DNA of 64,000 nucleotides from Deltaproteobacteria bacterium (GTDB taxonomy: Bacteria > Bdellovibrionota > JAJCYS01): assembly GCA_029262815.1 (NCBI GenBank), contig JAJCYS010000045.1, forward strand, positions 1-64,000, in the 5' to 3' direction. Under the pieces are notes generated by a model. That model did no database searches. It was given only the letters and a program-made list of their open reading frames with translations, and had not been told where the DNA came from. Shown here piece after piece: positions 17,535-26,722 of the stretch (positions are counted from its first letter, which is position 1; every line of letters starts with the position of its first letter). The translations under genes were made by a program, and so were the position numbers.

Positions 17535-18185
17535 TCAAAACGTCATAACGCTGGAAGAGAATTGGCTCAACCAATTAAGCGCAAAACTAATTTCCACTTG
17601 ATTAAACATGTCAAGTGATAGCGCCTGAGGCGTTGACTGTCTAAATGGTGCACTCTCATTGAGTAGTAAATAGGTATGGATTCGTTCAAGACCCCCTTCA
17701 ATGAGATAATCAAAATTGGGTTGAGTTAAAAGTGCGAAAGTGACTGATTCGATGACGAACTTTCCTTCTGTACTGAGCTTAACTAACGCCTCTTGCCGTT
17801 TAACTTCGTACTCAAGCAATTTCAAAATATATAGATGTGCAGATGGGATGTTCTCACTATAAAGAAGCGTTAGCAATTTAGGCATTAATTCGATTTGAAG
17901 TGATTGATTTCTTTTTTTTAAAACTAAAATCGACGGAAATAAAATAAGTTGATTCAATTGGGATAAATTACCGTCAGGTTTTTCGATTAAACCTGAGATG
18001 CGAACCTTTGTATAAGGCGCCAATAGTGGATTTCGCTGTGTTGCGATCCATGCTCGAATAGTTCGGTCGGGCAACTTTAGTGTACCTGCGGCTATCGAGT
18101 GAATTTTATCTAGTGTGCCTGAGCAAGCTATAAGTTGTATTGGTGACAGAAACAGAGCCCATAAAAACAACCAGCTAAATTTCAT
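17535..18185 (-). CDS. Predicted exported protein of unknown function
   Basis: The 216-residue protein opens with MKFSWLFLWALFLSPIQLIAC, a signal peptide whose LIAC could also be a lipobox. No conserved domain is recognised. It starts 2 bases after the stop of the paralogous family member at 18188, so it is cotranscribed with the array of secreted proteins upstream. It lacks the FPVP and KEMRPL segments that define that family, so I do not count it as a member. Confidence 0.55.
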   Translation of the reverse strand: MKFSWLFLWALFLSPIQLIACSGTLDKIHSIAAGTLKLPDRTIRAWIATQRNPLLAPYTKVRISGLIEKPDGNLSQLNQLILFPSILVLKKRNQSLQIELMPKLLTLLYSENIPSAHLYILKLLEYEVKRQEALVKLSTEGKFVIESVTFALLTQPNFDYLIEGGLERIHTYLLLNESAPFRQSTPQALSLDMFNQVEISFALNWLSQFSSSVMTF

Positions 18186-18187
18186 CG

Positions 18188-19318
18188 CTACCGCTTTATA
18201 TTGAAATACCTGGTTATGCTCTCGATAGTACCGAAAGCCTCCATGAGCAAGGGCCGCATCTCTTTGATCTTATAAGTAGGCAATCCACTTCCTGTTTGTC
18301 TAACGTTAGATCCAGAAGACTCTCTGCCGAGAGCGATGATGTGATTGACGAAAGACTCTTTTTTTATATTCGACAATGAGTTTAATGCTGTTTCAAACTC
18401 TCTTGTATTAAGTGCAGGAAAAAGAGCGTGCCAAGTTAAATAGTAGTAGACAGTTTCAAGAGCTTGACGTTCTTTTGAGGCCATATCCCCTCTCTGATGA
18501 AATTGTTCGATGCGATGTTCTTCAAACATCAATCGGTGATAGATTATGCTATAAATTTCTACACTTGGAAATTTTCCATAAGAACTGAACCATTCTTTAT
18601 CTGATTTAATGATTTTTTTTGTCTCTTCAAAAGCTGATCTGAAATAGGTATAGGGGGTATAGGTTGTGTGGGAGAGCACGAATGGGTCTTTAATCATGGG
18701 CAAATACGTAATGGGCGTTACCCTCAGGATGTTGGCTTCGGTCATGCTCGGGAATCCACGAATGGGTACAGGAATAAAAAAAGGAGAAGAAATTTCATGA
18801 TCTATCCTATTTAAGGAACGAATTTTTCGATCATATGATCCAATGTCAGAATTCTTGTGAAGCGAAGATAAAACGTAAACAAAATTTTCAACAAGTTTAT
18901 AAAATATGCCAATTGAAAGTGTGTCTCGATCTTGTACAGCCCAAAGATCATTATTTAACTCTTCGATGAAATTTTCTATTTTTTGTTGAAATTTAAAACT
19001 TCTTATGGATTTCTTTTGTGAATGTTTATGTTGAGCATTATCCAACGTATCTTGTATCCATACTAGTAAAGGGTTGATCCGCTTGGTGAGCAGAAGGGTG
19101 CTAGAGTTCGATTTTTTTGTATGGTGCGTGTGAATCCAAGAAATATTCCAACTTGCCCAGGGGCTGGTGAGTTGCTTGCTGACGCCCAAACCGTCAAGGG
19201 CATAGCAGATTTCTAGAACCGTGTCTCGTGCGCAGTTGGCATCGAAATAGGCGAAACAAAGAGAAGGAAAAGTTGTGAGTAGAAAAGAAAGTGTGAGCAT
19301 CCGAGCCCATTGGGTCAT
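18188..19318 (-). CDS. Secreted protein of a tandem paralogous family, member A
   Basis: The 376-residue protein has a signal peptide (MTQWARMLTLSFLLTTFPSLCFA). It is closely related to member B at 19352. Shared blocks include WASWNISW, SYDRKIRSL then DHEIxxPxFIPxP, EANILRxTPITxLP, KERQALExVYYYLxWHA, and LPTxKIKEMRPLxxEAF near the C-terminus. I recognise no catalytic motif. It is mainly alpha-helical by composition. It is one of four neighbours on the same strand, most likely produced by tandem duplication. Confidence 0.65.
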   Translation of the reverse strand: MTQWARMLTLSFLLTTFPSLCFAYFDANCARDTVLEICYALDGLGVSKQLTSPWASWNISWIHTHHTKKSNSSTLLLTKRINPLLVWIQDTLDNAQHKHSQKKSIRSFKFQQKIENFIEELNNDLWAVQDRDTLSIGIFYKLVENFVYVLSSLHKNSDIGSYDRKIRSLNRIDHEISSPFFIPVPIRGFPSMTEANILRVTPITYLPMIKDPFVLSHTTYTPYTYFRSAFEETKKIIKSDKEWFSSYGKFPSVEIYSIIYHRLMFEEHRIEQFHQRGDMASKERQALETVYYYLTWHALFPALNTREFETALNSLSNIKKESFVNHIIALGRESSGSNVRQTGSGLPTYKIKEMRPLLMEAFGTIESITRYFNIKR

Positions 19319-19351
19319 AGATACTAGTCATACCATATGGATGACTTATTG

Positions 19352-20488
19352 TCATTGAAGTGATTGGTATTCTTTAAAAATGGTTTCAATTTTGCTAAAC
19401 GCTTCCAGCATCAAAGGTCGCATTTCTTTGATTTTAAAAGTAGGCAAACTCTTTCCAGTTTGTTCAACTGCTAATCCAGTAGGTTCTTTGCCAAGTGCAA
19501 TGATGCTATTAATGAAAAATTCTTTGTTCGAAATTGAAAGGCCCTTCAGGTAAGTTTCAAATGCCAAGAGATTTAGTGAAGATATCTTGGCATGCCAATG
19601 GAGATAATAATAAACAACCTCTAATGCTTGTCGTTCTTTAGCATGCATAGTTCCTTGTTTTTGAAATTGTTCAACGCGATATTTCTCAAATAACAGTCGA
19701 TCATGGATTGTTTCATACGCTTTGTTGTTCGGCAACTTACCGGTTGACCAAAGGATCTCTTTGTCCGCTTTTATGAGTCTCTTTAAGTAACTTAATTTTT
19801 GTTTAAAGTAGGGATAGGGTTCATATGAACTGTTAGGCAGAATGAGTTTGCTTTTGATCAGAGGTAGAAAGGTAATGGGGGTTGCACGTAGAATATTTGC
19901 TTCGACTATCGTAGGAAAAATGTGAGTTGGTATGGGGATGAATAGGGGGGCTGTGATTTCATGATCTAATGTGCCTAGAGTTCGTATTTTTCGATCATAT
20001 GCATCCAATCCATATCTAGGGTTAACCGCGGATACGAGATACGAAAAATTTTCAGAAACTCTGTATAAATCCACTATGGATAGCCTTTCATTTTTGGATA
20101 ATGTTTTAATATCATTCCACAGGGCTTCTGCAAAATCCTGACGGCTTTTTGTTACTTCAGGATCCTTAAGTTTTTTCAAAGTTAAGTTATTTCCATGATG
20201 TGTGCCAACTGAATCTCTCATCCATGCGAGTAAATGACTTACATGTTTCGTAAGGAACTGGGTTTCAGAGTTAAAGTGATTATCTCTATAAGTGTAGTTC
20301 CAAGAAATATTCCAGCTGACCCATGGGCCGACGAGATGTTTATTTACACCCAAGTCATTAAGCAATGTACTTATTTTAAATAAGCTTCTTTGTGCGCAAT
20401 CTCTATCAATTCCGTGAGAAAGCAATGGCAAAATAAAAAGTACGACACCAAATATGAATAGTAGACCGTGAACTCTTGATTTAATCAT
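19352..20488 (-). CDS. Secreted protein of a tandem paralogous family, member B
   Basis: This 378-residue protein starts with a hydrophobic signal segment (MIKSRVHGLLFIFGVVLFILPLLSHG) and aligns with member A along its whole length, including the terminal LPTFKIKEMRPLMLEAF block. Its ATG overlaps the stop of member C by 8 bases, implying translational coupling. No known domain is visible. The high similarity to A points to the most recent duplication in the array. Confidence 0.65.
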   Translation of the reverse strand: MIKSRVHGLLFIFGVVLFILPLLSHGIDRDCAQRSLFKISTLLNDLGVNKHLVGPWVSWNISWNYTYRDNHFNSETQFLTKHVSHLLAWMRDSVGTHHGNNLTLKKLKDPEVTKSRQDFAEALWNDIKTLSKNERLSIVDLYRVSENFSYLVSAVNPRYGLDAYDRKIRTLGTLDHEITAPLFIPIPTHIFPTIVEANILRATPITFLPLIKSKLILPNSSYEPYPYFKQKLSYLKRLIKADKEILWSTGKLPNNKAYETIHDRLLFEKYRVEQFQKQGTMHAKERQALEVVYYYLHWHAKISSLNLLAFETYLKGLSISNKEFFINSIIALGKEPTGLAVEQTGKSLPTFKIKEMRPLMLEAFSKIETIFKEYQSLQ

Positions 20489-21530
20489 CTAACACCTGGC
20501 TAGAAAAAGTAAGGACATGTTGGTAGGCTCTTTTGAAATCTTGGGCTTCTAGTTCATTGTTTTTAGCAGTGTTCAACTTCGACATGATTTTAATGGTGAG
20601 TCCTTCGATATTAATGCCTCGATCCCTTATTTCTTTTGCAAACCCTGGATAATAGATAGAAGAAAGTTTTTGAGTGAAATGAAAATGATAAAAAATGAGC
20701 TCAAACACCTCTCTTTCTTTGGAGGTTAGCGTTTGCGCGTAGTGCATGCGTTTTATCTCAATATCCAATCGTTCATTTAGTAGAAGAAATAGATTGTTGG
20801 AATTTCTTATTCTAGCTCTATCAAATTTTCTCATGTTTTTATTATGTTCCATTCGACTTCTGATTAAACGAATGGGTGATAATTGCTTTCCTTCATCTAA
20901 TTCCACAGTGTTTGAAAAAACGGAAAATGGATAAAGGGGTAATACTCTAAGCCTGTTAGCAACTGTGACGGTTGGTACAGAATCAACTGGGAATGGAACA
21001 TAGATTGGAGAAGGAAGCTCGTGTTCGATTGATTTCAATATAGTTGCCTTTTGTCTCGACAAATACTCTGTTGATGAAAAACTGGCTTCAATCACTGATC
21101 TGTAAAGTGCAAAATGCTCTACTAACGTAATTATCTGGCCAACACTGATTGTATCTTTATGTTTAATTTCAGTTAATACTCTGCGCGTAATATCGGACCA
21201 ATCAGATAGTTTGTTTTCGCCCGCGTGACTGACATATCTGTTTCCTACCTCTAATAAAGTTGTGTGTCGATCAATAGCAGTGATCATAGGCTCAAAAATA
21301 TGTTTAGGTGCTAGAAGTTTTTCGGTTTCTTTGTGTTCGTTTTTAAACCAATCCGAAACAAAGTATATCCAAGGTTCAAAATAGGACTTAGGCAACAGTT
21401 GTTCCAAACGGTTTTTGAAGTTATTCAGATGGGTAATTTCATCGCAGGCAAAGGCTCGAAAGCCAAAGCTAAAAACCAAAAAAACCAAAAACGAGCTTTT
21501 AAATGATGCCACTCTTCCCCCGAATGTCAT
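20481..21530 (-). CDS. Secreted protein of a tandem paralogous family, member C
   Basis: The 349-residue protein is a more distant member. It keeps KDTISVGQI, the SPIYVPFPVD block, RLRVLPLYPFS and a KEREVFELIFYHFHF segment matching KERQALEVVYYYLHW in A and B, but the C-terminal KEMRPL block is lost. I chose the ATG at 21530 because it opens directly into a signal peptide (FKSSFLVFLVFSFGFRAFAC). A longer frame from a TTG near 21596 would put 22 polar residues ahead and overlap member D. Confidence 0.6.
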   Translation of the reverse strand: MTFGGRVASFKSSFLVFLVFSFGFRAFACDEITHLNNFKNRLEQLLPKSYFEPWIYFVSDWFKNEHKETEKLLAPKHIFEPMITAIDRHTTLLEVGNRYVSHAGENKLSDWSDITRRVLTEIKHKDTISVGQIITLVEHFALYRSVIEASFSSTEYLSRQKATILKSIEHELPSPIYVPFPVDSVPTVTVANRLRVLPLYPFSVFSNTVELDEGKQLSPIRLIRSRMEHNKNMRKFDRARIRNSNNLFLLLNERLDIEIKRMHYAQTLTSKEREVFELIFYHFHFTQKLSSIYYPGFAKEIRDRGINIEGLTIKIMSKLNTAKNNELEAQDFKRAYQHVLTFSSQVLDD

Positions 21531-21576
21531 ACAGCTAGTAGTATCAAGCTTTGTTTGGCAATGCAAACAAGTTGAG

Positions 21577-22548
21577 TTATTGGTTTTTTTTGACAAATTT
21601 AGACACCCATTGGAATGCTGTCGTGTAGTCTCTGAACTGCAGTCGTTGCCGTTTCTCCTGATTCAAAATGTTTAATAGAGTGCCAATATGTTGTTTTCGT
21701 GTGTTTCCATTCATATGTGTAAAAACATCATGAATCGCTTGAGGCGTTGCATTGAATGTGACTTCACCATTCATCCAATGGAAATAGAAAAACAGATTAA
21801 GGGTTGCCTGTTTGGTATTGAAGTGCGCCTTGTCTAGCTGTTGAGCCAACTTTCCCATAAAGGCGACACGATCCGTCAAAGCTTGATAAGCTTCTTTTTC
21901 TTTTCGATGTTCATAGAACAAATTCGTAAGTTTTGAATCTTGATCCTTTAAAACTCCGTATCCAAAATTGCCAGATCCATGATTGGGCGAATCTGTATGT
22001 GCATAGTTTATGCTTAGTGGATAGAAAGAAAGAGCCATAACCCAAAAGATGGCGTTGGGGTTAAGTTCATGGTGTGTAGGCACTGGAAAGTACAAAGGGC
22101 TGGTTTCACTCGAAAGATCATAAGACCTTGGAAATACCATAAAGCACATTTCGATCACGTCTTCTCCTAGGTCATGAAGATTATGTAACGATATCGTGTC
22201 CTCATGTTGTTGTTTGTTGATTTGAGTCAACAATGTTTGACGGCCTTCGGTCTTTGAATCTAATCCATTCACTTGTTGATACATCCATGCCAATGTTTTT
22301 TTGAATGGTTCAAGGGGCAGATCGAGATAAAAGACAGGTGTCATTTCTTGTCTGGTTTTTTTGGAGGCGACAAGATCAAAGATATGTGCTTTATGGATTT
22401 CTCCGAATTGAGCAATGACATCATGGGGTGCATGTATTTTTTTTGCAGTATATTGAATGTTTTCGACTTGATTCAAACACGTATCTTTCCAGTGTGCGAA
22501 ACATGAGAAAGAAAATAGTACGGTGGATACAGATAGGAAAAATCGCAA
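21577..22548 (-). CDS. Secreted protein of a tandem paralogous family, member D
   Basis: This is the most diverged member (323 residues). Signal peptide: MRFFLSVSTVLFSFSCFAH, starting at TTG 22548. Family blocks are EDTISLHNL, SPLYFPVPTHHE, VMALSFYPLS and KQATLNLFFYFHWM. No enzymatic motif is seen. It is the first gene of the array, and the 67 bases upstream carry a GC-rich inverted repeat (ACCCCC/GGGGGT). That repeat could act as terminator for the gene before it. Confidence 0.58.
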   Translation of the reverse strand: MRFFLSVSTVLFSFSCFAHWKDTCLNQVENIQYTAKKIHAPHDVIAQFGEIHKAHIFDLVASKKTRQEMTPVFYLDLPLEPFKKTLAWMYQQVNGLDSKTEGRQTLLTQINKQQHEDTISLHNLHDLGEDVIEMCFMVFPRSYDLSSETSPLYFPVPTHHELNPNAIFWVMALSFYPLSINYAHTDSPNHGSGNFGYGVLKDQDSKLTNLFYEHRKEKEAYQALTDRVAFMGKLAQQLDKAHFNTKQATLNLFFYFHWMNGEVTFNATPQAIHDVFTHMNGNTRKQHIGTLLNILNQEKRQRLQFRDYTTAFQWVSKFVKKNQ

Positions 22549-22615
22549 TGGTGTTCTAAAAATGTGGACCCCCTAAAAATGATTAGTGCTCCTATCTTAA
22601 TGTAGGTCTGGGGGG

Positions 22616-23194
22616 TTACTCAAGCTCTTCCATCAACTCAAGTTTCTCTAAGGTCTCTTCAGAGGCTGATTCTTCAAGCAGTTCATAGGCATTCATAAAA
22701 CTATCGTCCTCTTTTTCATATTGATAATAATCAGCAAGCTCTCTGGCATTTCTGAGACACATATAGTGCACGGTACTGGGTGCAACGCCTTTCAAGCAGG
22801 CTTTGAGAGAATCAAATACTTTGGTGGCTTTTTCTTTTGATTGGCGGGCAGCTTTTACTTCACGTGTGAGTGATTGTGTAAACCTGATCAAGGAATCCGG
22901 TGGTAGATGTGGATTCTTGGTAACTTCCTTTCGCATACCCTCTGACGTAGGAAGCGAAGATAGGAGTGCATCTGGAGGGAAGACACCAGAGTTGGATGAC
23001 AATACGGTATCAGGTTGGTAAGCTTGGGGCACCGCGTGGGTGAATTTTTTTTCTTCACTCTGAAGTGTACGGGAAGTATCGCGAGAGGGGGTAGGACGTT
23101 TTGTGTGAGTCCCATTTTCTGATATTGGGCGGGCGAAAAATAATACAAGTAGAGCAACACAACACGTTGAAACGACCCCAATCCACCATTTCAT
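22616..23194 (-). CDS. Predicted membrane-anchored or exported small protein
   Basis: The 192-residue protein has one N-terminal hydrophobic helix (WWIGVVSTCCVALLVLFFA) and a hydrophilic remainder rich in Ser, Thr and Glu. The stretch TPSRDTSRTLQSEEKK looks disordered, and the tail is acidic (EESASEETLEKLELMEELE). There is a strong ribosome-binding site (GGAGGAGGG) before the ATG. No homologous family is recognised. Confidence 0.55.
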   Translation of the reverse strand: MKWWIGVVSTCCVALLVLFFARPISENGTHTKRPTPSRDTSRTLQSEEKKFTHAVPQAYQPDTVLSSNSGVFPPDALLSSLPTSEGMRKEVTKNPHLPPDSLIRFTQSLTREVKAARQSKEKATKVFDSLKACLKGVAPSTVHYMCLRNARELADYYQYEKEDDSFMNAYELLEESASEETLEKLELMEELE

Positions 23195-23322
23195 AGCTCA
23201 CCCTCCTCCATGACCCATTCGGGCAATCTGAACTCTAAAAGGACTCAACCTCTCCCTTAGTATATCGGCTAAATTGATCGAACATAATAGGCCTTGGATA
23301 AAGAAGGCAATTTTTTGGGGGC

Positions 23323-23349
23323 TAAAGAATCTGACATTTATGACGATAA
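23323..23349 (+). promoter_or_regulatory. Possible sigma-28 (FliA-type) promoter for the HD-GYP gene
   Basis: TAAAGAAT, 11 bases, then GACGATAA resembles the flagellar sigma factor consensus TAAAGTTT-N11-GCCGATAA at 13 of 16 positions. A transcript from it would begin only a few bases before the ATG at 23359, so the mRNA would be nearly leaderless or translation would start further in. No flagellar gene is in the window. Confidence 0.3.
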
Positions 23350-23358
23350 GACTAGTAG

Positions 23359-24090
23359 ATGAATGCGTCCCTGAGAAACTTGTTGAATGAACCCGAAAGC
23401 CTTGTGTTTGAAGTTGAAAACCCTATTCTGGCTCATGTATTAACTGATCTTCCAAACTTCGAAACGGCTTTTGAATCCTATAAGTGGCCTATTGGACAAA
23501 ATAGTGTCTCAGCCTTGCTGTTTGCATTGAAGATACGGGATAAGACTACGTTTAGTCACGTGCTTCGGTGTGGGACCTATGCCCATTTATTAGGACAACA
23601 AGAGAATAAAGAGCTCATTGGTGAGTGGACGCTCCTTGCACTGCTCCATGACTTAGGTAAGATGGGGATCCCCGATGAAATCCTTAGAGATACCGGGGAA
23701 CTTCCCCTTCGAGCCTTTGAGCAAGTGAAGCAGCATGCCTCATTTGGTCAAGAGTTAGTAAGACGTGCCGGGCTATCAGATGAGCTATCCATGTGCATAC
23801 GCTCACATCACGAGCGACTGGATGGCTATGGCTATCCAGATGGTATTTCGGGCGATAAAATCCCCGAAGCATCTCGCATGATTCTGGTCATAGATACATT
23901 CGATGCACTTACGAGTAATCGTCCATATCGCTCCGGTCTGTCATACGTTGATGCGTTTGAAGAAATGCGAAAATCTATGGGATCACAACTAGACAAACGT
24001 TTCACAAAAGTTTTCATCACGATCCTTTCCGAACACATCGACTTAGCTGAAAAACGCTTGGGTCTAGATACCTTGCCCCGAATTGCTTAA
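23359..24090 (+). CDS. HD-GYP domain phosphodiesterase
   Basis: HD-GYP proteins hydrolyse cyclic di-GMP (some act on cGAMP). The core (about residues 55-240) has the metal-binding HD pair LLHDLGKMGIPDEIL, His in KQHASFGQELV, the HH of IRSHHERLDGYGYPDG that includes the GYP motif, and the DTFDALTSNRPYR segment. The first 50 residues hold no known sensor. At 243 residues it is a stand-alone catalytic protein. Its 3' end overlaps the convergent aminopeptidase gene by 4 bases. Confidence 0.88.
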   Translation: MNASLRNLLNEPESLVFEVENPILAHVLTDLPNFETAFESYKWPIGQNSVSALLFALKIRDKTTFSHVLRCGTYAHLLGQQENKELIGEWTLLALLHDLGKMGIPDEILRDTGELPLRAFEQVKQHASFGQELVRRAGLSDELSMCIRSHHERLDGYGYPDGISGDKIPEASRMILVIDTFDALTSNRPYRSGLSYVDAFEEMRKSMGSQLDKRFTKVFITILSEHIDLAEKRLGLDTLPRIA

Positions 24091-25385
24091 AGCACAGACT
24101 GTCTAAATGTTTCGATCTCAGAAATTTCTTTGGGTACTTCGCTTGTCAATACACGGCAGCCAGATTCTGTGAGGACAACATTATCTTCAATGCGAATCCC
24201 GATGCCTTCATATGCACTAGGCACGTCCGCATCAAAACAATAAAGCCCTGGTTCGATGGTGAGGACCATGCCAGGTTGTAAAACTGTAGCTTCGCCAGAT
24301 GCATCATAATAAGGACCTACATCATGAACGTCGAGTCCCATAAAATGGCCGATGCCGTGGTAGTAATATTTTTCGTACGTTTTTTGTTCTAAAATTTCAT
24401 CCAAGGATCCAGTTAAGAGGTCGAGATCTTTGAGGCCTTGTGCCAACAACGATATGGTACGTTCTTGTAGTTTTTGAAAACTAATACCTGGTTTGACGTG
24501 TTCAAGGATCGATTTTTGAGCGTTTAAAACAACAGTATAAAGGTCTCTTTGGGGTGACGTGAACGTCTTGGCCATTGGAAAAGTTCGAGAAATATCAGAA
24601 GCGTACCCTTTTAGTTCACAGCCGGCATCAACCAAGATGAGGTCATTGGAATTAGGTGCGGTGTATTGGGGTGTATGATGAAGGACCGTGGCGTTGGCGC
24701 CACTGGCGACGATGGTCAAATAGGCTATATCCGTTGCGCCGTTTGTATAACAGAAATTTTCAAAAGACTTGGCCATCTGGAATTCAGTCTGGGCAGGTGT
24801 GGCAGAGGTCATGAGATGTTTGTGTCCAAGCGCAGAGATATGACAGGCTTTTTCGATGATCTCAAGCTCAGATGCTTCTTTGATCTGTCGAATTTCAGCG
24901 AGGATTGAGTACAGGTCTCGAAGCTCAGGTGCGAACCGGCCTCTACGATTTGAGGCTTTTGAAACCCGATCCATGCATTTTGAGAGCTCAACTGAAATAC
25001 TGGGGAACGTTTGAAACGGAACGAACACATTAGTAACCGTTGCGGCATGGGTTTCAAACCAAGACCAAAAAGTGCCAAATGGATGGACTTCGTCCCAATG
25101 GGGCATGCTCACAAGCTCCTCATGGGTGTGGTCCACGCCGATCCATTTTTGTTGGTCAATAGGTCGGGGGGTGTAAAACAGTGCTGATGTGCAGGCTCCT
25201 GTTTCATCTTTGAGGACGGTCCAAATGGCTGGGGAAAGCTGCATCTGTGTTAAGTAGAGGAAATGTGAATCCTGTCTAAACGGATAAGCGACATCGTAAT
25301 TTCGGGGCATTGAGGTGTTCGAAAAGACGACGCTGAGGCTTTTTGAGGGTAAATTTTCTGTGAATCTAGTTTGTGCTGAGTTCAT
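24087..25385 (-). CDS. pepP: Xaa-Pro aminopeptidase (aminopeptidase P)
   Basis: Aminopeptidase P is a dinuclear metal enzyme that removes an N-terminal residue preceding proline. The creatinase-like N-domain includes YPFRQDSHFLYLTQM. The pita-bread domain has metal ligands Asp in VDAGCELKGYASDISRTFP, His in HGIGHFMGLDVHD, and Glu in EPGLY and IRIEDNVVLT. From ATG 25385 the protein is 432 residues, close to E. coli PepP. ATG 25400 is an equally possible start, adding five residues. It is divergent from the pseudouridine synthase gene, with only about 20 bases between. Confidence 0.92.
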   Translation of the reverse strand: MNSAQTRFTENLPSKSLSVVFSNTSMPRNYDVAYPFRQDSHFLYLTQMQLSPAIWTVLKDETGACTSALFYTPRPIDQQKWIGVDHTHEELVSMPHWDEVHPFGTFWSWFETHAATVTNVFVPFQTFPSISVELSKCMDRVSKASNRRGRFAPELRDLYSILAEIRQIKEASELEIIEKACHISALGHKHLMTSATPAQTEFQMAKSFENFCYTNGATDIAYLTIVASGANATVLHHTPQYTAPNSNDLILVDAGCELKGYASDISRTFPMAKTFTSPQRDLYTVVLNAQKSILEHVKPGISFQKLQERTISLLAQGLKDLDLLTGSLDEILEQKTYEKYYYHGIGHFMGLDVHDVGPYYDASGEATVLQPGMVLTIEPGLYCFDADVPSAYEGIGIRIEDNVVLTESGCRVLTSEVPKEISEIETFRQSVL

Positions 25386-25406
25386 AAGTATAGTAAGCAT
25401 TATGGA

Positions 25407-26087
25407 ATGAACTTTGAAAAGCCGCAAATAGAAATCCTCTTCGAAGACGCATGGTGGCTGGTGGTCAACAAGCCTCCAGGGGTGATGAGCCAGCGCGGGA
25501 AGCGGCTTTTGCCCAATATCGTAGACTTGCTGAAAAGCCCAAAATCTTTTTTGAGTGCGGCCCATCGGTTGGATACCAATGTCTCAGGCGTGTTGGTTTT
25601 AGCAAAAACCGCTCAATCCGCTCGGTTTTTTCACAAATTGCTATTAGAAAGGCGTGTTCGGAAATTATATCGTGCAATTTTGTCCAATCCCTTTCAGCGA
25701 TCTTGGTTGCCTCAATGCTGGATAAATGCTGGTGTGAAGCAAGGACAGAAGCTGATCCTGTTTCCTCCCTTTGAGCAATTCACAGGGCCTGTTAAATCCT
25801 GCCGGCTAGAACTATCACCGCTTAGGGCAGTTGAAAACAATCTACTGGCAGAGATCAAACTACACACGGGAGTCTTTCACCAAATACGCGCACAATGTGC
25901 GTTTCATAACTGTCCTATTTTGGGAGATACCAAATACGGCGGGCCGAGGCTTAGCGGTCGACGGTTGGCGCTTCATGCAACGCAAGTCACATTTCCTTTA
26001 AGACCGGGGAAGACCGGTCATACGATGTGTGCTTCTGAACCCACCTGGTTTGAAGAGGTGTTAGCAACCAAAAGTCGTCCCAAGTAG
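25407..26087 (+). CDS. RluA-family RNA pseudouridine synthase
   Basis: This enzyme isomerises uridine to pseudouridine in rRNA or tRNA. The catalytic Asp lies in AAHRLDTNVSGVLVLAKT; the companion motifs WWLVVNKPPGVMSQ, RKLYRAIL and FHQIRAQCAFHNCPILGDTKYGG are all present. It has 226 residues and no S4 domain, resembling the short RluA/TruC-like group, so the target site is not predictable. Its last 70 bases overlap the 3' end of the convergent transporter gene. Confidence 0.9.
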   Translation: MNFEKPQIEILFEDAWWLVVNKPPGVMSQRGKRLLPNIVDLLKSPKSFLSAAHRLDTNVSGVLVLAKTAQSARFFHKLLLERRVRKLYRAILSNPFQRSWLPQCWINAGVKQGQKLILFPPFEQFTGPVKSCRLELSPLRAVENNLLAEIKLHTGVFHQIRAQCAFHNCPILGDTKYGGPRLSGRRLALHATQVTFPLRPGKTGHTMCASEPTWFEEVLATKSRPK

Positions 26088-26722
26088 ATGAATGGGGTAT
26101 CGCAGGCTGAGATTAAAACCTTGATCGCAAATGTCGTGATGATGATTTCCGTGAGATTGGGCAAGATGCCGTATAGCGCGCCTAGTGTGAAAAAGACGGT
26201 ATCGAATCCTTGTGCAATGATTGTCGACACGTTGTTTCTGGCCCAGATGTGGCGATCATGGGTGATGGTTTTGAGCTTGTGATAGATGCTGATAGAGAGG
26301 TTTTGTGAGAGCAGGTAAGAGCAAAGCGAGACTAAGACAATGCGGGGGCTGAGGGCCATGATCTGAGCTAGATGAGGGTGTGCAAAGTCTTCAGGTGCAG
26401 GATGAATGCTAAGGATAAATTGTGAGAGTAAGACGTAGAGGAACGCAGCCAGGAACCCGCACCAGACAAGTTTTCGTGCGGTCTTAGGGCCATAAAGCTC
26501 CGAAAGTAAATCTGTGCAAAGAAATACCATAGCGTAGCAGATATTGCCTCCAGTGATGTGGAGCCCAAAAACCACGAATGTTTTAAGGACAAACAGATTC
26601 ATTAACAAGGTAGCAGCGGTGCCAAGGCAGATTAGTGCTAACGCACCACCGATTCGGAGTGCAATGAGGATGCAGCCAAAGCTCACGAGTAACTGAGTAA
26701 AGAATAGGACTTCATTTGTCAT
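26018..26722 (-). CDS. Queuosine precursor transporter, YhhQ/VUT family
   Basis: YhhQ-family proteins import preQ0/preQ1 or queuine-type precursors. The protein (234 residues from ATG 26722) has about six transmembrane helices. Family marks are GGNICYAMVFLCTDLLSELYG near residue 60 and the C-terminal helix with LTEIIITTFAIKVLISACDTPFIYL. An upstream TTG would add two residues. I looked for a preQ1 riboswitch in the leader and did not see one. The 3' end overlaps the pseudouridine synthase gene by 70 bases. Confidence 0.85.
   Translation of the reverse strand: MTNEVLFFTQLLVSFGCILIALRIGGALALICLGTAATLLMNLFVLKTFVVFGLHITGGNICYAMVFLCTDLLSELYGPKTARKLVWCGFLAAFLYVLLSQFILSIHPAPEDFAHPHLAQIMALSPRIVLVSLCSYLLSQNLSISIYHKLKTITHDRHIWARNNVSTIIAQGFDTVFFTLGALYGILPNLTEIIITTFAIKVLISACDTPFIYLGRLLVANTSSNQVGSEAHIV

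Noticed and set aside
17535..18185. Fifth member of the secreted paralogue array
   Set aside because: It is coupled to the array but lacks the FxPxP, NxLRxxPxxxxP and KEMRPL blocks.
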